Below are positions 1 through 10,690 of a stretch of DNA of 64,000 nucleotides, one piece after another; position 1 is the first letter of the stretch; each line of letters begins with the position of its first letter. The DNA lies in contig JAEQBH010006415.1 of the NCBI GenBank assembly GCA_016808115.1, forward strand, positions 62,001 through 126,000. The letters run 5' to 3'. The position numbers were made by a program, and so were the translations under genes. The notes under the pieces are model-generated. The model saw only the letters and a program-made list of their open reading frames with translations, ran no database searches and was not told where the DNA came from. Origin of the DNA: Tetrastigma voinierianum (lineage: Eukaryota > Streptophyta > Magnoliopsida > Vitales > Vitaceae).

Positions 1-1723
1 ATATTCTAGGATTTTTCCATATTGGAGCTCTTATCTAATGTGACACAACCTTGATGTCATGCACATTGAGAAGAATGTGTTCGACGACTTGTTTAATACA
101 ATGTTGAATATACATGGTAAAACAAAAGACACTCTTAAGTCAAGGTAAGAACTCAATACCTATTATCGGAGGCCAGAACTTGATCAGTTGGCTTCAACGG
201 GCAAATGCCCTAAGGCTTGCTACACCTTAGATAATAGGGCTAAGGAGTTGTTTGATTGGTTAACAAAATTGAAATTTCCTGATGGTTACATGTCTAACAT
301 GGGTAGATGTGTGGATAACAGAGGATTGAGGCTGTTTGGAATGAAAAGCTCACTGATTGTCATGTCTTCAGCGCAAAGGTTGATGCCTATAGTACTTCGA
401 GAACTACTACCTGCTAATGTGTGGAAGGCTATCATCGAGCTTAGCTTGTTTTTTAAAAGTTTAACTGCAACAGTAATTACAAATGAAGACATGGCAAGAC
501 TTGAATCAAACATCCCAATTATTTTATGAAAGTTGGAAAGAATATTCCCTCCAAGTTTTTTTGATTCTATGGAACATCTTCTAGTTCACTTGCTCTATGA
601 GGCATGCATTGTGGAAATAATGCAAATTCCGATGACATCCATTTGAGATGTTAAACCTAACTTGTAAATCATAATGGTCACTGGAACTTGAATTAGTGCA
701 TGTGTCTTACTTAGCATATCATTTTATAGGTATTTCGGGAAATTGAAGCTCAAATATCAAGAATAAGGCACATGGAAAGCCTCGACATGCAATGCATATC
801 TAGTTGAGGAAGCATCGCTTGTTCTGGTCTGTATTATTTTCGAGGATCACAGACAAAACAAAAGCAAAGTGATCTGCCTCAAAATTATGAAGGTGGTGGA
901 GATTATATTCCACTGGATATCCAAATCTATCAATTTTCAAATAGATGGTAGATCTACTTGGTCGCTCCAATAAAGATATATGACTCAACAAGAATATAAG
1001 GCAAATTTCACCTCTACATTTTCATGAATCGTGAAGAAGTCGGAACTTCATAAGTCGTGTTAATTTTTTACGAGTCAAACATCTCCTATATATTATATTG
1101 TTTAAGCAACTCGATTATATTTTACTTCTTATATATCCAAAATTCTATCAAACAATATGATTTGCATCGATATGTTAAAACATCTCGAATCCAAACATAA
1201 CAAATACAAAAATTGATGCTAAACTTGAGATGGACTTTGCTATTTGGTTCAAAGCATATGTAAGCCTTCGTTTTCTCACCCTATCAATTAAACTTAATAT
1301 TATTAACATGTATAAAATACCTATATTCTATTGGTCCAAGCAGAAGATCCAAACTCTAGTATCCATAACAACTTCATACAAGACTCGCAAAAGGTCCATT
1401 AGGAACTGTTCAAATATATAATGGCTATTTTGTAAATGGATACAAGTTTCAAACAGTTGGACGTGGTGCAAGTAAAATGTCAATAAATAGTGGGGTTTGC
1501 ACCAAAGGCTAAAATTTCAGCTTGATAACACAAATGATTGGTATGGTCGGTTAAGAGAAGCAGTGAAGTGGTAAATATCTTAATTAATCGCCACTGCCAC
1601 ACCCTCTTCATGTGCGATTATTCGGACTTCTACTCTTAATATGGGTATAAGAGTTCATGAGCAATACAACATTGTTGAGATAAAAACCATAGAAGACGAT
1701 ATATGATACATGAACCTTGTGGT
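1..1723 (+). pseudogene. CACTA (En/Spm) transposase, TNP2-like, 3' half, broken
   Basis: This is the distal part of a CACTA transposase gene; the window opens inside it. Near 53-100 the frame reads DVMHIEKNVFDDLFNT, a hallmark of plant TNP2 transposases. At 188-529 an open stretch of 113 codons contains KFPDGYMSN, GRCVD, RLFGMKS and LELSLFF-like blocks, followed by KLERIFPPSFFDSMEHL (TNP2 plus DUF4218-like region). Further recognisable pieces in shifted frames are NAYLVEEAS near 790, YMTQQEYKA near 976 and YNGYFVNGYKFQTVGR near 1411 (DUF4216-like region), then GIRVHEQYNIVEI near 1648. Position about 664-748 looks like an intron or degraded spacer ending in TTTTATAG. Stops and frameshifts make it non-functional. 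Reading ends where the Tekay-1 LTR begins and resumes at 20489. The family assignment is firm; exon boundaries are not. Confidence 0.85.
1719..1723. repeat. Left target-site duplication of Tekay-1 (GTGGT)
   Basis: The five bases before the LTR are GTGGT. The bases just after the other LTR, at 20490-20494, are ATGGT, with one extra A between. Four of five bases match. Removing the element and one copy rejoins the CACTA transposase reading, which supports this as the insertion site. Confidence 0.55.
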
Positions 1724-3664
1724 TCGTGACGCCTAAATCAGGTCCGTTGACTACCCACAATCCTCGCATTTACTCATGAATACTCCGTGACCCGACATTT
1801 TTTCATTTAAAATCGGGCAGTAGTCTCCTTTGTACGGAGTTTCCTACCCAAAGAGCATAACTCCAGATAAACCTGTCCCAAACAAATTAATATAACAAGC
1901 TTTATGATTTAAAACAATTCTACTTGGGCCCATAAACAATACTCAATATACATGCCAACTATGAATCCAATCATATACCAATAGTTACAAGAGTCAATAT
2001 GTTTTTATTTCCTTATACAATACATATATTAAACCTAAAAGTTCTAATACATGTATACACTGTGCCACAACCCGACTTTCTAATCCTCTCGGGTCTCTAG
2101 GACTCCAGTCGGCCCCCCGCACGCCTCTATACATGAAATAATATCCCCGACAAAGGTGCATTAATGCTCGCAGTGGAATCCGCCCCTGCAAGCAGGCTAC
2201 TCACCACCTAAGTGCAAAGGCAATGTTCCACGAAAACACATGACATTCAAGCAATGCATGATCCTACTTGAATGTCTACATGACTAACTCGCATCCCCAG
2301 TCCTCACACTGACCCATCACACTCGCCTGCTTCCTCGTATGAAAATTTGATACGAGCACTCGTGGACAACCCTCTTGATGTATGATATCAATTGGGCCGC
2401 CCGAACATTAGATATTTTTAAATTTTGGACTACTCCGAGCACTAATATTTTAGACAACCTCCGAACCGTTTCTAGACTCAATCTCAGCACTCACCCTATA
2501 GTCCTAGGGTGTTTGCAGTGCATATGGAATGCATGTATGCCAATTCCAATACAAAGTCTAATTCACAAAAATATATAAACATGCATAGATACAAAAATTT
2601 AATTCACACAATCATGTCATGTAAATTAATTAATTCATACATCAAAATTAGTCACGGGGCTAATGATCAAACACGAGCAATTTAATTTAAATCACTCGAC
2701 TAAATACACATTTTCACAAAAAAATATATTTTTAGGAACACTGCTTTCGGAATAGTGAAACCTCGGTTTCTATTCCCGAAAATCACAAAATCACCTGCCT
2801 TTACTTAGTGAAATTCCGCATCTGCGCCATTCCTCGCCTCATCCAACCCATTACATGATTTATCACAAAAACATACTAATCAACTTAAACACTCGTGGAG
2901 CAAATATGGCCGCTTCCATTTTGGTTTCAAAATTATATCAATTCGGTCCTGCTTTGGGACCGATCAAACGACCCCTAACTACTTTACCCGACCAAACATT
3001 CGTAAACACTTAAAATTGAATAAAACTCAAGTAGGAGAAACCCTACCTCTCGGAGTTTGAGGAAACCCCCTAAATCCGGTATCCACGCTAAGCCCTCGCA
3101 GAGCGCTTCTCCTTCTTGTCCCACCGCAGACCCGGGCCTGGACGCCTCTATTTAGAGAGCAGTTTCTCTCTTTAAAGAAATCTAAAAATCTGGCCATCGA
3201 TCTCCCCAAAATGCATTTCACGTTTTTTTGGCTCATTTTTGTTGGAGAAGAAGCACTATTACAACTTTTGTCCTTTAGTGACTTAAAAATCAAATCCCAT
3301 AATGACCATTACGTCCCTTCATTTCCCCAAGTGACATTCTACTTCATCCCGCCGGTCCATTTTCATCATTTCTACTTATGCCACTTATGACATCCCAGTA
3401 CTTCGTTATATATGACTCTTCGTCGATTAAAATTCGCTTTTTCTAAGACCAAACACATGCCTCGAAAAACGTGTCGACTCTATCGCTCCTACCCACCAAA
3501 TTTACGCATAGCTAAATTTCGTAAGATGATTCCAACGGTGAAATCCGTTTTATCATCCGAGATCTAGAGAATTAATTACGTATTTTTAACCGAAATTATA
3601 AAATCGTAACCGAAATTACGATTTTGCCCTTTTTCCAAAAATTGGAATTTCTCTAGTCTTTACA
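1724..3664 (-). repeat. Tekay-1 LTR (3' LTR by orientation)
   Basis: This aligns along its length with 18445-20488. Shared blocks include GTCCGTTGACTACCC at the left end, the CAATACTCAATATACATGCC block, the TTCCAACGGT(G/T)AAATCCG block, and the right end AATTTC..CTTTACA. The left end TCGTGACGCC corresponds to TGTGACGCC in the other copy with one inserted base. It is about 100 bp shorter than its partner, with many small indels. Short ORFs on it have no recognisable product. Confidence 0.85.
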
Positions 3665-3675
3665 TTCTCCCTCCT
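3665..3675 (-). other. Tekay-1 polypurine tract
   Basis: On the minus strand the bases directly before the 3' LTR read AGGAGGGAGAA followed by TGTAAAG. A purine run abutting the LTR start is the expected plus-strand priming site. It fixes this LTR as the 3' LTR. Confidence 0.7.
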
Positions 3676-3796
3676 AAAAGGAATTCTCATTCCGAAATAC
3701 CCCGACAATCATAATCACTCACATGCATATGCAATCTGCACTCTTATCATGCATGTAAACAAATATTTAAATCTTAAACGATCAAACTACGTACCT

Positions 3797-3995
3797 TCAT
3801 CCCAACAAGAGTGATAGTGGCCCTGCAGATCGTGTCCTCACGCCCCACGTGACTCCTCCACTCCATAGTGCCCCATTAAGACTTCTCACTAGCCTCACTT
3901 CAGACAAGGTCGCAAAACCCATCACGGCTATCAATGCACACTGGTCCCTCCTCGAAGGTCCCATCCGTGTCAACCTCAATCTGTCCCCAATCCAC
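3797..3995 (-). pseudogene. Tekay-1 chromodomain remnant at the pol C-terminus
   Basis: On the minus strand, frames in this stretch contain pieces such as IDSRDGF, WSGGVTW and a following REDTI in another frame. They resemble the end of Tekay-group integrases, where a chromodomain follows the GPY/F module (typical pattern: LW..HG.EEATWE.ED). The domain is thought to guide integration to heterochromatin. The frame is broken here, so it is only a remnant. It lies directly downstream of the integrase C-terminal segment at 4004-4240. Confidence 0.6.
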
Positions 3996-4003
3996 CACAT
4001 GAG

Positions 4004-4990
4004 CTAGATCTGGAGTATATTTTCGGAGCATGGAGACGTGAAACACCTCGTGGACACCTGACATGCGGAGCGTAATGCTAACCGGTACGCAACGGTGCCT
4101 ACCCTCTCGAGTATCTCGAAGGGTCCAATGAACCTCGGCGATAGCTTCCCGCGCTTGCCAAACCTGACCACTCCTCTCTTAGGCATCACCTTCAAGAAGA
4201 CATGATCCCCAACCTCGAACTCTAAGGGTCGACGTCGCACACCGCATAGCTCTTCTCTACCGGCCTCGAAATGCGGAGAAGACGCTTGTCGATCGCTTCA
4301 CCTTCTCGGAAGTGTCTTTGAGACCCATAAATCGTGACCAAAGGATGAGCCTCTCCACCTCGGTCCAACATAATGGCGACCTACATGGGCCTCCCATACA
4401 AGGCCTCATATGGTGCCATCCGTGATATCGCCACAATCGTTGCTGCCAATCTTACTAAGGGCAAATGCTCCTCCCAAATATAGTTCTTATGATCCAGACG
4501 CATGCTCTTAGCATGTCCTCTAATACATGTATAGTCCTCTCGGGACACTGATCCGTCCCGAGGATGGAACGTTGTACTCATCGTCACCACAGGCCCACAA
4601 ATTTTTGAAACTCTTCCAAAAGCGCGCCTATAAACCTCGTCCCTATCCGACACTATGGATACTCGTACTCCATGTAGTCTGACTATCTCTCGAATGTATA
4701 ACCGGTAGAATCTCTCCAAGGCGAAGGTCATCCGCACGGCTAGAAAATGTGCCGACTTCGTGAGCCGAGCCACTATCACCCATACCGCATCATGCTTCTG
4801 CTACGTCCGTGGCAAGTGGCTCACAAAGTCCATCGTGACATGCTCCCACTTCTACTCAGCCACCTCCAATGGCTGAAGTAGCCCCGTCGGCTTCCGTGCC
4901 CATCCTTAACCTACCGACATGTGAGACATCGCAGTAACAAAGTCCCCCACGTGTCTCTTCATCCCACTCCACAGTGCACCGCGACTAAGA
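4004..4990 (-). pseudogene. Tekay-1 integrase, frameshifted
   Basis: Integrase inserts the cDNA copy into the host chromosome. The 132-codon frame at 4381-4779 has RLTKSAHFLAVRM, YIREIVRLHGV, SIVSDRD, TTFHP and MAPYEALYGRP, the chromovirus integrase core. Upstream on the minus strand, around 4800-4880, is EVAEWKWEHVTMDFVSHL in another frame. The 78-codon frame at 4004-4240 has PLEFEVGDHVFLKV, RFGKRGKLSPRFIGPFEIL and RVGTVAYRLAL, the GPY/F module. Several core residues are altered (for example the usual DPRF after SDRD is lost) and the frames are disconnected, so it is non-functional. The Tekay/Del assignment follows from the RKGV..FGKRGKLSPRFIGPFEIL block. Confidence 0.85.
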
Positions 4991-5790
4991 TCCCGTACAT
5001 CCGTGCCACCCGACGCACTCCAAGAAATCGAGCAAAGTGAAACCCCCGAGAGAATCTCCTTCTCAAATCTGGCCAACTCTGGGAACCACTACCCGTCCCA
5101 TCGAAGATCACCATCTACGTGAACGGTCCAGCCCTTGTCACCCATACCCTCGACTCGCATTTCATCCCCGATGGACACTATCTCTCGCGTCCCGCACCTG
5201 GGACTCGAATCACTCGCTCACAGACTGCAGCCACTGTTCCCTCACGTGCTCCCCGGTAGTCTCGCCAGATCAGAGCCCAAACTCCGTCCTTACGCTCCGA
5301 GCATCCGCCACTCCCGAAGCCATACTAGCCACACGCTCCGTGCCCGATCGAGTGCATCACCACTACATTTGGCTCCTTTACCAGGATGGTAATGCAAAGT
5401 GAAGTCATAATCCCTTAAAACTCCATCCATCCGTTGCCTCATATCAGGTCCCGTCGCGTGAAAATATACACTTTATGGTCCGAAACACCTCGAACTCCTC
5501 GCTAAGTAGTGGCGCCAAATCTTCAAGGCGAAGACAAACGGTCACAATCCATGGACGTACTCTCGCCGCGACTTTCTAATCGACGAACCATAAGCTACTA
5601 CCCTTCCCGACTACATCAAAACACATCCCAATCCGCCGAGGCACTGGCCAACAAGGTCTATGTACCCCGTCCCTCGTCCGAACTATCAAGATGGGAGAGC
5701 CGAAGTAAGTCTCCTTCAACTCCTGAATGCCTTCTCGCATCGGGTCATCCCAATCAAACACTTCCTTCCGGTCAACTCTAGTCATATGCT
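4991..5790 (-). pseudogene. Tekay-1 RNase H and connection region
   Basis: The minus-strand frame 5576-5785 reads EVFDWDDPMREGIQELKETYFGSPIL, the usual link from RT thumb to RNase H (F.W...C...F..LK..L..APIL). The rest of the RNase H domain and the integrase zinc-binding N-terminus should lie in 4991-5570. Only scattered similarity is visible there, in several frames. Plus-strand ORFs here (5037-5402, 5509-5781, 5727-6017) are antisense shadows in GC-rich sequence. Confidence 0.6.
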
Positions 5791-6560
5791 GCTATCTTGG
5801 AGAAATCCTCAATGAATCTCCCGTATCACCCAAATCAATCCCAAGAAACCACGTGATCTCAATATCTACTCGCCTCTCCCCAACTCATCAATGCCTCGAC
5901 CTTCTCCGGTTGACTAACACTCCGATGTCGACACCACGTGTCCCAAAAAATCTCACCTCAAGAAGCCGTAACTCGCACTTATTGAACTCGGGCGCATCAC
6001 GATGGTCTCCTCAATAACCCAGAAACGATCCTCAAGTGATACTCATGCTCCCACTTCAATCGGGAGTATCAAGATGTCATCCACGAAGACTACGACAAAC
6101 TCCATCTAAATAGTCGAACATCCTACGATGAGAGATCCGAATCGGCGCATTCGTTGTCGATCCAAAGGGCATCGCCAGAAACTAAAGTGCCTATAACGCC
6201 GCCCTAAACGCTGTCTTGTGGGATATCTATATCTCCCTAACCCCTCAGCCTGGCGGTAACTAGTGTGAAGGTTCATCTCGAGTAGACTCGCAAGCCCCTC
6301 CATCAGACAAACAAATCGTCAATCCTCGTAATGGGTACCGATTCTGATTGTAACCCCTGCTCAACCTGTCGGGTAATCGATGCACAAATAAGGGCTCTGT
6401 CCTTCTTCTTCGCAACAACCGAGCGCCCATGGTGAAGTTCTCATCAATGAACTCTCATCCAGAGTTTCAGAGTCGACTGGAAGCCTCGCAGAACTCAACC
6501 GTGACATCCTAAGTGAGTCATAGAGATAGTGAAGTACTGTGGTGTAACTCGACAATCGGT
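5791..6560 (-). pseudogene. Tekay-1 reverse transcriptase, frameshifted
   Basis: Reverse transcriptase copies element RNA into DNA. The minus-strand frame 6361-6555 ends SPWALGCCEEEGQSPYLCIDY, matching the SPW.APV.FV.KKDGS.R.CIDYR block. The frame at 6106-6303 retains pieces of SKIDLRSGYHQ and the R..HF.F...P block. The catalytic FVDD lies at about 6076-6087 (FVVVFVDDILIL on the minus strand). At least three frameshifts separate these blocks, so the gene is dead. Confidence 0.8.
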
Positions 6561-7760
6561 CTACTACCCTCCGTGGAGGTAGTCCGCGTGATAGCTCATC
6601 CGGGTGCCATCCACATATCGATACTGGCCCGAGGTATTCAACCTGCCCCCTCGACCCCAGTGGTAAGGCTCGCAGCCTAACCCGTTAATCGGTTCCCATA
6701 TCTGACTCACTATCTCGGGGCAAAATACCATGCTTGTCCCTTGAATACTACACGAGTACCGGCCCCGTGTGTAGCGTAACCCTCCTACGCCACAATCGAT
6801 AACGACTTCGTGTTGTCCACTAACTTATCCCCAGATGACATCTAACTCGACATGTCCATGATCCTCGTGTCCACTGTGAGAGTCCCCGAGATCTCCAACT
6901 CGCAACCCGACATATCATCCCTATTCTCGCCCTAATCCCTAGGGGAGAACTCACGTACAACGACACTTCTTAAGGTCCTCAACCCTGAAGCCCAACTCTC
7001 TGCGGTCGTGGTTGTCCCAACCATGGAATCCATATCTCTCATCGACAAAGTCCTACAATCCCAAATTCGAATGGAAAACTTCTCACCCCCACATTCTCAA
7101 ATCTCTTAACCTCAGGTCATGTAATCATCAACAAATCGGGCTAGCTCTGTGAACCTAGTCACATAATCCATCACAAATATCGCCCTCGCCCAGCCTCTAG
7201 GAAACCCTGAGCCTTGCACGCCTCGCAAGAATCGGAAAGTACTTTACTCCATGAACACCCAAACTCACCCATGTCATACCCCTCTAAGCTCCCTTATGTC
7301 CTGCCCATTTCCACCATATTTCTCGGGTCTCTCACCCTCTAGCCGGAACGCAGCCTAGTCTAATCCGGTCGCCGAGGTAATCTACATAGCCTCTAACACT
7401 TTCTCGATCCGGCATGAAACTGAATGGTCTCCTGTCACGACCTGATTCCTCCTCGTGGAATGCTCCCGGAGGACGACGCGCTCCCAAACCTCCTGAGGTT
7501 ACCGACTCCCCTGACACCGCTATGCCAACCTCGTGCGAAAGCAACTGACCGGGAATACCCACAGCCCTGCAAAAGCCTCGCCGATCAACACGGGGCGGCC
7601 GGGTCAAATGCTCCAGGGTGCTCGACCGCTGCCCCCGTGACGCCCCCACGCCCCGTCCTACTAGCCATCTACACAATTAACATGACGCTTGGGGTCTCGG
7701 CCCACAAGATTCTAAGGCAGCTAAACATTATCCCGAGACACTAACCATACACATAACCAC
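6561..7760 (-). pseudogene. Tekay-1 gag and protease, heavily degraded
   Basis: On the minus strand, around 7070-7180, a frame reads DYVTRFTELARFVDDYM, typical of the gag capsid segment of Tekay elements. Around 7015-7045 is MDSMVGTT, matching the block that follows it. The 114-codon minus frame 7332-7676 lies at the gag N-terminal end, but I see no firm motif in it. The zinc knuckle and protease active site should fall in about 6600-6950; I could not locate them confidently. Gag packages the RNA and protease processes the polyprotein. The plus ORF 7424-7744 is a shadow. Confidence 0.55.
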
Positions 7761-8680
7761 AGAGCAAAGACATTGTTCCTGTGATTACTAAGGGTGCACG
7801 CAAAGAATCAATTTTGCATTTAAAATATTGTTTTCAACAAAAATTTTGTTTTCAAGAAATTTCATTTTTTGAAAATTTTACTTTTTGAAAATTTGTCTAA
7901 TTTTATTCGATTTGGATTTTTTTGCTATTTTTATTATTATTTTTTTAAAAGTACATAATTTTTTTCCCCTGTTTAGAGTCGCCAAAGGAAAATACCAAAA
8001 AATATACACCTAATTTTTCATTTTCCAAGATACTCAAATAAATTTATAAAATTTCCACTTCTTCAATTTTCTTCCATTTTACAACGTGTAAACCTTATAA
8101 AATTATATTCTTTCACCTCATTTTTTTTCATTAACACTAAATAAATTTATAAAAATTTATTTTACCCCATTTTCTTCAATTACTACTTGTAAAATCTTAG
8201 AAAATTATTTTCTCCTCTAAACCAAATAAATATAGGCACTTATTTATTTATTTTTTTCTTTTATTCCGACCATGTTGTCCAAAACATTTCTCAAAACCTC
8301 GCGATCCAACACTAAACCAGTGTTCAACCTTAAAATTTTATTAAATTTTCATTATCATTATCCTTCAAACCAAATAAATTAATTACAATTTATTTCATTT
8401 CCAAATTACATATCTTAAACTCCTAAAATTTGTTTTCCAACATAATAAGTGCAAATTACCGGGAGCACCCAAACATCATAACATATCACAAACCATGTTA
8501 TAAACATCATTCACATAACATAAAACTCATGTTATACACGCAACCACACATCAAACACCATGCATGCAAAGGGGTGTTCTAGTTTTGTCCCGCGATTTAG
8601 CTAATCTCATACCTACATTCTAACATCAAACCACAATCTAGTGGTGATGGATACCCAAACCCGCTCCCTAGGTATTCGTG
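7761..8680 (-). other. Tekay-1 AT-rich untranslated leader
   Basis: About 0.9 kb of A/T-rich DNA lies between gag and the primer-binding site, with long T and A runs (7830-7960, 8060-8260). No ORF or repeat of note is visible. By position it is the 5' untranslated leader of Tekay-1, read leftward. Confidence 0.5.
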
Positions 8681-8700
8681 ATACCTAAGCTCCGATGCTG
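8681..8700 (-). other. Tekay-1 primer-binding site, degraded and displaced by Athila-1
   Basis: The minus-strand sequence here is CAGCATCGGAGCTTAGGTAT. It resembles the GGTATCAGAGC-type site (tRNA-Met primer) seen after many Ty3/gypsy 5' LTRs. It is separated from its LTR (ending at 18445) by the whole of Athila-1. Closing the gap puts it directly after the LTR end GTCACA, as expected. Confidence 0.55.
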
Positions 8701-9099
8701 CCGTGATTAGTGCTCAAAAAGTGCAATTTTGAACCCTATATTAGATAGGTTTTGGAGCAATTTTGATCATTAATCATGTCATATCCCAATTGAAGTGTTC
8801 AAGTCATCTTAGTAGTAACACTTATGTCACTCAGGGTGTGTTGTCGTTAGATCTGCATATTATTTAACTTTCGAACTTAATGCAAATGATCAATCATGAG
8901 GTTGGAAGTTTAGTCTCGCCATCAAGCCCAAAATCAATGGAAAACAAAGGAAAAGTGGAAGAAATGAGATGCGCTGAAGACATGACGAGAGTGAAATGCA
9001 GAATAAAGAACAGTACTCAAGAACCCGCTGGCAACCACCCGCAATCCTATTTAATTTCGAGAACCGCTCGAAAACAACTTCAAGTAATCTTAGCAACCA

Positions 9100-9300
9100 T
9101 TGCGCAAATTCGCTAGCCACATTGTGAACATTCATTCATTAGCTTAAATTATCGCGCTTTCTCACAAAGATTTCGCTTATTTAGCGAAATTTTCGCTTAG
9201 CTAGCTTAAATTGCACCCCCTTTAGCGAATTCTCCACTTTGCTACACTCTTGGGTTAAATTCGCTAATTAGCGAAATTCATCCTGTGAGCGAATTTGCAA
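9100..9300 (+). repeat. TTCGCT/AGCGAA motif cluster in the Athila-1 5' LTR
   Basis: Repeated short words AATTCGCTA, TTTAGCGAA, TTAGCGAAATT and their complements cluster here, upstream of the TATA box. Many pairs are inverted and could fold into small hairpins. The same cluster is present at the same LTR position in all five LTRs of this family in the window. Confidence 0.7.
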
Positions 9301-9411
9301 AATTGGCCATGCTTTGTAATTAATGCAACCGCCCAAACTTTGGAATTACTCTCTTATCCTATAACTTAGCTTAACCAGGTTTTTTGTGTAATTTCATACC
9401 TTGAGGAGGCC

Positions 9412-9419
9412 TATAAATA
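9412..9419 (+). promoter_or_regulatory. Putative LTR promoter TATA box (Athila-1)
   Basis: TATAAATA is followed within about 150 bp by an AAATAAAG-type A/T block. The equivalent motif is conserved in the inverted LTRs (41587-41594, 49842-49849). By analogy with other plant LTRs it would set transcription start between U3 and R. Confidence 0.5.
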
Positions 9420-10384
9420 CCCCTCATGTTTTGTAATAAGGAGAGGATCGGAGGGGAGGAGGAGAGAAGTGAAGACAAGTTTTTGGTAATTTGTAAGTTC
9501 TTTTTCTTTTTTACTCGCTGTAAATAAAGTTTTGTTTTTTTAGTTTTGATTTTATTTTCTCTTCTCTCTTCTTTCTCTCTTCTTTCTTTCACTTTCCGGT
9601 TACCAAACACACCTCTTGAGGATGACAACTCAAGATAAACATTGTTTCCTTCTTAAAGAGGAAGGAAGCTAATGCAGGTGGGGTTAAGCATGTCAGTCTC
9701 TATGAACTAAAAGTCACGGTAGTGTATTTATGCATTCTTATTTTCAAAATTCATTGCATAACATGTGGGATGTTATTGCCCGCCAATACCTATGCTTTAG
9801 GACTGTTGTTCTTGGGGACGGTTTTTACGAGCCCCTCGAGATTTACATGTTAGGTTCTTCAAATTGTGGTTAAATAACATTGACTTTATCGCTTTTACCT
9901 AATACTTCCATATTTCTTGCAAAGATTCAAAGGCTTCACAGTAGATTTGACCGTGGATTCTTTAGATGGTCCTTACTAGCCTCAAAAATGATAATGGAAT
10001 GTTAGGTTTTAAACAAAAAGGGGCCATAACTACATCCTCCGTGTCGACTCACATAGGAGGATAAAACCCGAGGACATGTGTTTGCCCTAAATTCTTGCCA
10101 AGTTAGTGACCTAAATCTTCAAAGTTTAATTTCTTCAATTTTAAATTTCAGTTTTGCCATTTCAGCTTTTTTGCAATTTCAGCTTTTAAACCATTTACAA
10201 GCAATACAAATCCAAAAGTCCAAATAGAAAGCCCACCTTCACGCCCTAATGCAAAAACATTTCAGGATGAAAAACCCATCCCCGCAGCCCGACCAGACCA
10301 CTATACCCGCAGTAGCTTGACTACCGCAGAGTGAACTTAGGTATGGCAACATGGATTCAATTTCACCACCAGGCACGAATCAAA

Positions 10385-10402
10385 TGGCGCCGCCACGGGG
10401 AT
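10385..10402 (+). other. Athila-1 primer-binding site (tRNA-Asp)
   Basis: TGGCGCCGCCACGGGGAT lies two bases after the LTR end. The 3' end of plant tRNA-Asp(GUC) has as complement TGGCGCCGTTGCCGGGG, and the site matches it closely. This primer is characteristic of Athila elements and fixes the plus orientation. Confidence 0.8.
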
Positions 10403-10690
10403 GGTACCAACTACTATGGTAAGTCAAGGCGCCGCGGGATCCGCTTCATCGCGCCGGTTGCAACCTTTTTACTTCTTTTTGTATCTCGGGCCAGCAGAAC
10501 GCGCTTTCTAGCACTTCAGCGCAACTCCGCGACCGCTTCGCCACTTTCTTATTCAGCCGCTTTTTTATTTTTAAAGAATTTTAATCTTTTTCGTTGTGTC
10601 AAGCTGCCGCTTTTCGCTGCCTCTTTAATCAGGTAACAACCGTGTATGCAACAAAGGATAGAGACACACGTAGATTGTATAGATAAAGCA
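10403..10690 (+). other. Athila-1 leader between primer site and gag
   Basis: This is about 290 bp with no recognisable motif apart from an alternating GC-rich then T-rich composition. The 101-codon ORF 10331-10636 crosses the LTR end and primer site and has no family resemblance; I treat it as chance. Confidence 0.4.

Larger units (their letters stand above)
8704..10382 (+). repeat. Athila-1 5' LTR
   Basis: It starts TGATTAGTGCTCAAAAAG and ends GCACGAATCA just before the primer-binding site. It aligns with 16772-18441 and, inverted, with 40631-42374, 48878-50635 and 56640-58345. Landmarks are CCCAATTGAAGTGTTCAAG near the start, the TTCGCT/AGCGAA cluster (about 9100-9300), a TATA box at 9412, a pyrimidine tract at 9560-9595 and the AACCCTAACAT-type blocks near the end. 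The Lys/Arg-rich minus ORF 9371-9628 is only the complement of the pyrimidine tract. Confidence 0.85.

Noticed and set aside
5037..6017. Plus-strand ORFs of 85-121 codons within Tekay-1 pol
   Set aside because: They are shadows of the minus-strand RNase H/RT segment; the RT and integrase motifs are all on the minus strand.
9371..9628. Lys/Arg-rich ORF (85 codons, minus strand) as a nuclear protein
   Set aside because: It is the complement of a pyrimidine tract in the LTR and is not conserved in the other LTR copies.
10385..10402. tRNA-Asp gene fragment
   Set aside because: Only the 18 bases complementary to the tRNA 3' end are present, directly after an LTR, so it is a primer-binding site.
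10331..10636. 101-codon ORF near the start of Athila-1 as a new gene
   Set aside because: It begins inside the LTR, crosses the primer-binding site and has no counterpart in Athila-3.
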